Assembly: GCA_950295325.1 (NCBI GenBank)
Contig: OX485807.1
Coordinates: forward strand, 1,180,501-1,244,500
Origin: Polytrichum commune
Lineage: Eukaryota > Streptophyta > Polytrichopsida > Polytrichales > Polytrichaceae
DNA: 64,000 nt
Direction: 5' to 3'
Shown here piece after piece: positions 57,512 through 64,000 of the stretch; the first letter of the stretch is position 1, and every line of letters begins with the position of its first letter. The notes below the pieces were generated by a model that saw only the letters and a program-made list of their open reading frames with translations, was not told the origin of the DNA and did no database searches. A program made the translations under genes and the position numbers.

Positions 57512-60500
57512 TTACTCACATTCTACAACACCTGCAAGTTCAAGGAGTTGCATAACCTCATTGTAGGAGTATGTTGGAGTGTGAATGAACTTGTCACTAC
57601 TGTAATCCACCTTACACAAAAATCTAAACACATAGTAAAGATGTTTGCAATACACCCATTTCCCTTTCTTTCCCAAAGATTGAGATGACATTTTCGTGAA
57701 GTCAGGGCATGTACAATGTGGCATGTCAGCAATTGTGACACAATATTTGATGTTATCCTTGGAGACGATGTTGAGTAGGACTCCAAATCCTGGATATGGA
57801 ATGGCAGTTACTCCAACCACATAGTAACCGTCCATGAGTCCAGCGCTCTCCCATTTGTTTTTGTGATCTGCCGTCGGTGCTCCTAGATTGCGGCGCACCG
57901 TCTTTCCAAACCTGGAAGTTGGATGGGCATCTGGTTTTTGTGGTACACGAAAATCCGTCCGAGGAATCGGGAGCGTCGCAATTGTGGAAAGCCTATGGCG
58001 AGGAGAGAGAACCTCCCTTTGTTGTAATTGGAATCCAGCATCTTCGAGCGCCAATACCTCCTGCCTTGAGAGATTGGTACCTATCTTTACAGGCCATGTG
58101 CTGGGTACTATAGGCCAGTCTAACACGTATTTCTTCTTGGTACCACTTACACAACGTTTGATGTCGTCAGGGCAAAACCAAAACTCGTACTCCACATTGT
58201 TGGTGGAGCGGTATTCTTTCTTCAATCCCTTGTATGTAGGAGCAGGGGTGCCATGTTTGTAAGTTCCAACTTTGGCATTGCACAAAGACCCTGTATTGGC
58301 TTGCATCGCCCAACATCTTTTGGCAGAGTTGGATGGCAATCTTGCAATATGCCAATGAGAAGAAGGGCAATCAGTCTCTAACACCGATGTGGTATGTGCC
58401 ACACCATACTCTGCAGAATTCAAAGATTCCTCTATGCATGCCCTTTTAACCCTAGTGTTAGGACGAGGAATCGAGTAGTTCACTTTGTCGGGTCGATGTG
58501 AGTCGCAATCTGCACCTGGCGGCAGATCAAGTTTTCGTTTGGTAGATCCAAACAGCTCAGACCCCTCCAAAGCACAATCCCTTGTATTGAGATCTTCAGC
58601 CCCCGGATAGGATTTCATGGCATCTACTAGTAGCTTTGGATCTCCACACCGGGCAGCAGCCTTCAACTTCAAGGACGCAGAATCAGGGCCTTTACCAGTA
58701 AAACCTCCTCTCAACCACGATCTATAATTTGCAATCTGCATGAATGCACGGATCAAATCGTCCACTGTTGCTTCATAAAGACAAGTCATCTTGTTTCCAG
58801 ACTGTTGGAGCCATTTGTTGTGCATTGTCTCTGCAAGGTTACACGTCGGCATTTCTGCACGTTCATCTATATTCATATCCTGCAAACATTACACAAATTA
58901 TAGTAGATTGTATATATCATGGACATTCAAAATTAAATAATATTGGAAAAACATAGTAATGATGCACTTACAAGAATCATATGACCACCCCATTGCCTAT
59001 AACGGAAGTGCCAAAACCCCAACCACTCGGAGAGCCCGTGAATGTCTTCTTCTGTGGCAGCTCCAGATGACAACCACCATGAACGAATAACATGATATTT
59101 GGTTTCGGCTTCGTCCATTGTTTTCGCGTCTTTGTAATCTTTGCATAGTTGTTTGTGCTGAAACTGCAAAGATGCCTTGATATATTTTTGCGTCACCTTG
59201 TCCAATTTTTGTGACCAATGGAAAAGACAAGTGCGCTCACGACCCACCATTGGCAGACTTGGGTCACCTCCACCATATATCTTCCTGACCGCATTCCAAT
59301 TTGCTTGAGCACTGTCCGCCATAAAACCTTTGAAATTCACGGTTAACACTCCATTCTCCGCCATAACAGTATTCAAGTTTTCCCAGAAAAGAGTTTGAGC
59401 TGCACCATCTTCAGATTGCATGTCACAACACGCAATGGTCAACACCTTACAATACTTGCTATCGTACACATGACACGCAAGGGTGGTCCAGTCCTTCAGA
59501 CGTTTAACGTGGTCAAACATTATCCATGAATTTTCCATATCTCCTTCCTCCTGCATACGCATAACAAGATCCACACCACTCCCCGGAAGATCTACTGACA
59601 TTTTGAAGACAAATACTTTGTCTTTGGACTGTCCGGGGAACCTACTAGCATGAACGTACTTAAAGCTCGAATGGTCTTTGAGCGCCATGATACTATCCAT
59701 CGTACCCATTCCACTACGAACAAATCGCTTTGAGCCGGATACGAAATTCCGACAATTTGGAGAGGCAAGAGTAATAAATTTATCCATGACGACCTCCAAA
59801 GACAAACCTGTCAAGTGATGTCTTTCACTGTTTGATGGAGATTTTAGGAGGTAGTCTGTCAAAAATTGTTTGCTCGCTGCCAACACTATAGCGGAGTTTT
59901 TGGCAGTGGGTGTTTTTGTGACCTCATTGGCAACACATTGGTATGCAATGTCCAAAGATTCACGGCATGTACCATTGGACACAGGGTGGTCATGCACGCC
60001 TAGATGAATACAAGCCCTGGCCATTTCAGAAGATGTGGAGTGCACATATATTATGCGAGCATGGCATAAAGCTATGCATATAGGTGTGGAATGACAAACC
60101 TTACATTCCAATTTGGACCTCTCAGGGGCAATAATACCCATAGAGAATGGGGTAGGAGTTGATCCGGCCCATTCGGTGTTGTTGCGCTCGCCTGCATTGC
60201 GATGCATATAATCACAAAAATCATTAGAGCATTGGAGATGACCTGCACAAGTAGAACGTCTGAAGGTTAATCCAAAATCATTTTGGATATTTGTGGTTTT
60301 GGTGGTGCACCAAGGGTGTCCATCGCACATCTTATCCATGCCATCCATCGAACGACCATAGGCGCTTTGAACTCCAAATGGCACAGGGGGCAATACAAAC
60401 AAAATGTCACCGTCAAAAGAGGAGGGCATATACTTAACATCTCGCACCTCTATGCTGTCAAAATCAATGGACGCAAGATCTGACTTGGATCTTTTCCTAG

Positions 60501-61107
60501 ACTTTGTTTGTTTCAAGGCGTCGACAATATTCATACCCACTGATGAAGAAAAATTATGTAGCGGGGGACGTTGTGATACTGAACCATGGTGTGCCACCTT
60601 CACATACAGAGGACTGTAAGGAGATTTGGGAAGATCCATAGGGAGTTTTGAAGGGGTGGAATCTTTACTTCTAAATGAAAATGGTGATGTATCAGAAAGG
60701 TCAACAGCAGCACAAATGTCATCTTCAGAATCTGACAACACTATTACACTATCATCAGTAGGTTCCAATTTAACAGTGACGATACTTGGAACTTGAACAG
60801 TTGATGTACCAGATTCATTTGTCAAAATGACAGTAGAAGCTTGCATCTGAGAATCAGAGAGTCCCATAACTCTGTATGAACCAGGTCCTAAACTCCACAT
60901 AGAACCACCCTCACTTCTATTCTTTTGCATCAAGATTGTTCTAGACACCTCTCCACCTACAGAGTATATCTCTTGCTCGACGTACATGGTTCCTACTTGG
61001 AGGTTGAATCTCAAACCAAGCAAATCTTCTAAAACAACTACACAACCATCACTTTCAAGAGGCAAAATGAAGGGTATAAAGGATCCATGAGCACGGATGG
61101 TAGCCAT
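57512..61107 (-). CDS. MULE-transposase-like protein with SWIM zinc finger and SUMO-type N-terminus
   Basis: Two exons, 61107-58972 and 58879-57512, split by a 92-bp GT-AG intron in phase 0, give 1167 residues. Residues 112-115 (VKLE) fit the SUMO acceptor motif. Residues 121-130 (VIVLSDSEDD) fit a SUMO-interacting motif. Residues 199-210 are a basic nuclear-import-like stretch. Residues 261-375 hold a Cys/His-rich region (C..G....C, then C.GHLQCSNDFCDYMH, C..C, and C.HLGVHDHP) like the WRKY/GCM-type fingers of Mutator-like transposases. Residues about 528-640 look like the RNase-H-like core: D532, MADS at 596-599 (D598), then CLFHW with the C627-x2-H630 motif. The C-terminal SWIM finger is C1101-x-C1103-x19-C1123-x-H1125. 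The order zinc finger, RNase-H fold, SWIM is that of MULE transposases. The third acidic residue is not certain, and no TIR or 9-11-bp duplication was found. It is therefore either a live element or a domesticated gene. Confidence 0.87.
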
Positions 61108-61535
61108 GAAGAATGTGTGGATGCAATGTACATCATACTATGGAAAATATGACCTATTTGTATTGTGTCTTGGCAATCTTAATCCGTGGACTTGAAAAAT
61201 ATACTATATGAATGTCTATTGAAAGACATGGTGCACATGGGCTGGTAGGTGTAAAGAAGGTAATGCCAGTTGTTGATTATATTGGGTAGACAATGACCAA
61301 TGTAAGGAAGATATTTTAATAGCGTATCTTTAGCTTTCAAATAAAATTCAATATCTTAATGTTTGGGTTCTAAAGATGGTGGTGGTGGGCCTTTAATAAT
61401 TCCTCAATCCCAAAGAAGAAGAAGACATAATGAGTGATGATCTGTTTCAAACTTCTTACAACTTCAAAGTGAGGTAGAGCTTTTAGGTTATGCAAAAAGC
61501 GAATGTAGAGAATTGATAGATTTTTAAGGTTGCAA
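61108..61535. other. Bidirectional intergenic region between two head-to-head genes
   Basis: It is 428 bp long. It would carry the promoters of both the MULE-like gene and the small acidic gene. No motif was assigned with confidence. Confidence 0.4.
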
Positions 61536-62243
61536 ATGCAAGAACGGGATTATGCGACACCAACAAAGCGGAAGAGAAAGAGGGGTGGTTTTAAGTACTC
61601 CACCAAAAAAACATTGGTGAGATCAAGAATGGGGAAAAGATTGAGTAGGGTCGATGAGGGAGAGGCATTTTTGACATCGAGAACTATATTGTTTAAGCCC
61701 GGAGACGAAGATACTTACATCGATGGGCTCGGCTCAACACCTTACATTGGAGGCGAACCCAATACAGAAAGAATTACGGACACCCATGAATCTTCTGGAG
61801 CCGAGGATGAAGGGGAGACTCAATATACAAGAGAAGTAAGACTCAATATTCATTTCTCACTTTGTAAATTCAATTGCAAGTTTTATACACATGTTGAAAG
61901 TACAATTGATATGAAGGTGGATACATATATTTTTTGTGGGCAAATATATGTTAAAATTTTGAAATTTGAGATTTTTGGGTAATACCTAAGTGAAGTCGTT
62001 CTTGAAATGGATGTCATTGAGGTGAAGGTTATGTAGTTGACCATATACATTGTTACATTTACAGTTTAGAACTCAAATAAGTCATAGTTGACGTGTGTAT
62101 CCTTGAGGGTGAAGGTAAACATCGAGGACAAGGAAGAAGAAGACAACTTGAATGAAGATGAAGAAGGAAAGGACGGTATAAAAGATGAACTAAGAGGAGG
62201 CTTGATAGACGAAGCAAGAGGAAGCATGGAAATCGATGGATGA
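61536..62243 (+). CDS. Hypothetical small protein, basic N-terminus and acidic C-terminus
   Basis: Probable exons 61536-61835 and 62115-62243, joined by GT-AG in phase 0, give 142 residues. The N-terminus is strongly basic (TPTKRKRKRGGFKYSTKK, RSRMGKRLSR). The middle is open and not low-complexity (FKPGDEDTYIDGLGSTPYIGG). The C-terminus is acidic (DKEEEDNLNEDEEGKDG) and ends MEIDG. I recognise no family. The second exon is inferred from the open, acidic frame on the plus strand; the acceptor before GTAAACATC is weak. It starts 428 bp from the MULE-like gene in the opposite direction, so it may be a companion ORF of one element or an unrelated gene. The 360-bp satellite follows within about 40 bp. 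Confidence 0.4.
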
Positions 62244-62279
62244 GGCGACTTCACCGCCGCCCAAAAATCTCAGGCAAGC

Positions 62280-64000
62280 ATTTTGAAAGTGAACTTGAAT
62301 GCTTGAAATGTTTCTTAAAGATTGAGGACACGGATTTCATCACTTCCTCCTTACCCTTGGTTTCGTAAGGTGCTGAGAATGAGACATTAACCCACAAAAT
62401 AAAGAAATAATGAAGCAAGAAAACCCTAAAATGAGTCTCGGTTCCGAAATTAGGTTTTTTGAAATTTCAGGGTTTTCTTCTTGCCTCTTCAATTCTTGCT
62501 TTTGTGTTTCTTTTCGCACTTCTTTGTGTTCATTGCTTATGTCTTGCTTTGATATACATGCTTAGAAGTTATTATATAGTTTGCTTGATGGGTTTGTAGT
62601 GTATTAAAAAATTTCAATGAAGAAGCTTCATTGTTGAAATTGAAGCTTGAAATGGTTCTATAAGGTTAAGAACACGGATTTGATCACCTCCATCCCACCC
62701 TAGGTTTCATAAGGTTATGAAAATTAGGCATTTGTGACCACAAAATCAAGAATTGAAGAGGCAAGAAGAAAACCCTAAAATCTCAAAAAAATGAGTCTCG
62801 GTTCTAAGACTAGGTTTTTTGAAATTTCTGGGTTTTCTTCTTGCTCTTCAATTCTTGCTTTTGTCTTTCTTTTTGCACTTGTTTGGGTTCATTGCTTGTG
62901 TCTTGCCTTGATAGGTATGCTTACAAGTTATTGATAAGTATGCTTGGTGGGTTAGTATGTGGTTTCAAGAATTTCAATGAAGAAGCTTCAAGGTTGATAT
63001 TCAAGCTTGAAATGAATCTATAAATTTGAGGTCACGGATTTCATGACCTCCCGCTCACCCTTGGTTTGGTAAGGTGCTGAAAATGGGGACATTGATGTGT
63101 ACAAAAAGAAGAAATGAAGAAGTTAGAAAAAACTTCAAAATTCCGAAAAAATGAGTCTCGGTTCCAAGACTAGGTTTTTTGAAATTTCTTGGTTTTTTTC
63201 TTGCTCTTCAATTCTTGCGTTTTGCTTTCATTTTGCACTTGCTTGTATTTGTCGCTTGTGTCTTGCCTTGATAGGTATGATTACAAGTTATTGATAAGTA
63301 TGCTTGATGGGTTAGTATGTGGTTTCAAGAATTTCAATGAAGAAGCTTCAAGGTTGATATTCAAGCTTGAAATGAATCTATAAATTTGAGGTCACGGATT
63401 TCATGACCTCCCGCTCACCCTTGGTTTGGTAAGGTGCTGAAAATGGGGACATTGATGTGTACAAAAAGAAGAAATGAAGAAGTTAGAGAAAACTTCAAAA
63501 TTCGGAAAAAATGAGTCTCGGTTCTAAGACTAGGTTTTTTGAAATTTCTGGGTTTTCTTCTTGCTCTTCAATTCTTGCTTTTGTCTTTCTTTTTGCACTT
63601 GTTTGGGTTCATTGCTTGTGTCTTGCCTTGATAGGTATGATTACAAGTTATTGATAAGTATGCTTGATGGGTTAGTATGTGGTTTCAAGAATTTCAATGA
63701 AGAAGCTTCAAGCTTGAAATAAATCTATAAGTTTGAGGTCACGGATTTCATGACCTCCCGCTCACCTTTGGTTTGGTAAGGTGCTGAAAATGGGGACATT
63801 GATGTGTACAAAAAGAAGAAATGAAGAAGTTAGAAAAAACTTCAAAATTCCGAAAAAATGAGTCTCGGTTCCAAGACTAGGTTTTTTGAAATTTCTTGGT
63901 TTTTTTCTTGCTCTTCAATTCTTGCATTTTGCTTTCATTTTGCACTTGCTTGTATTTATCGCTTGTGTCTTGCCTTGATAGATATGCTTACAAGTTATTG
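62280..64000. repeat. 360-bp satellite array with alternating A/B units, continuing past the window
   Basis: ATGAGTCTCGGTTC recurs at 62431, 62791, 63151, 63511 and 63858, a period of 360, 360, 360 and 347 bp. Units starting at 62791 and 63511 share one variant (TTCTAAGACTAGG, TTTGTCTTTCTTTTTGC). Units at 63151 and 63858 share another (TTCCAAGACTAGG, TTTTGCTTTCATTTTGC). The array is therefore an A-B-A-B higher-order repeat. The 62431 unit is more diverged, and a partial unit begins near 62280. The short open frames inside are by-products of the repeat. Confidence 0.93.

Noticed and set aside
62841-63383. Two nearly identical 60-64-codon frames on the plus strand
   Set aside because: They are by-products of the 360-bp satellite unit.
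1-64000. Search for CRISPR arrays, operons, rRNA and tRNA genes
   Set aside because: The direct repeats present are satellites or minisatellites without uniform spacers, the genes have introns, and no rRNA or cloverleaf tRNA was recognised by eye. A tRNA scan would be decisive for small RNA genes.

Overview
This window reads as nuclear DNA of a land plant with a large, repeat-rich genome. Genes are sparse and have GT-AG introns. The intergenic DNA is AT-rich and full of miniature inverted-repeat transposons, microsatellites and retroelement relics. One gene encodes a chloroplast-targeted, VanY-type D,D-carboxypeptidase, an enzyme of peptidoglycan metabolism. That, with a lineage-unusual transposase-like zinc-finger protein, points to a seedless plant (moss, lycophyte or fern) rather than a flowering plant. 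The placement is an inference; no species is claimed.

Layout. 1-11.3 kb: intergenic DNA with a Ty3/Gypsy integrase relic (10.0-10.7 kb), a PIF/Harbinger MITE (8601-9091) and dispersed repeats. 11.4-15.4 kb (+): ten-exon plastid VanY/M15 carboxypeptidase, rebuilt exon by exon with consistent phases. 16.2-23.5 kb (-): five-exon UDP-glycosyltransferase of 512 residues, convergent with the carboxypeptidase. Its 3.6-kb first intron holds at least two PIF/Harbinger MITEs, and its upstream region is a tandem duplication that copied the start codon. 24.5-25.5 kb (-): non-LTR retroelement relic with an in-frame stop; a shorter relic of the same family lies near 32.2 kb. 27.8-28.85 kb: nested MITEs containing a 72-bp minisatellite. 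29.75-31.77 kb (+): four-exon gene for a small, very basic protein. 32-42.6 kb: AT-rich, with no convincing gene. 43.58-45.26 kb (+): single coding exon for a CLASRP/SWAP-type SR splicing factor. 46.9-47.7 kb: two hAT-type MITEs with clear 8-bp target-site duplications. 50.3-51.1 kb: two oppositely oriented fragments of a secreted FAD-linked oxidase first exon. 52.2-53.3 kb: a 1.1-kb terminal-inverted-repeat element. 55.3-56.1 kb: a diverged tandem array. 57.5-61.1 kb (-): two-exon, 1167-residue protein with MULE-transposase-like architecture and a SWIM zinc finger, preceded by a SUMO-type N-terminus. 61.5-62.2 kb (+): a probable small acidic two-exon gene, head to head with it. 62.28-64 kb: a 360-bp satellite with alternating A/B units that runs off the window end.

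The genes do not form a pathway and look like independent single genes. The strongest biology is (i) the peptidoglycan-type carboxypeptidase in a plant nucleus, (ii) the intact, possibly domesticated MULE/SWIM protein, and (iii) the dense layering of MITEs, including one nested inside another and one family that has become a minisatellite.
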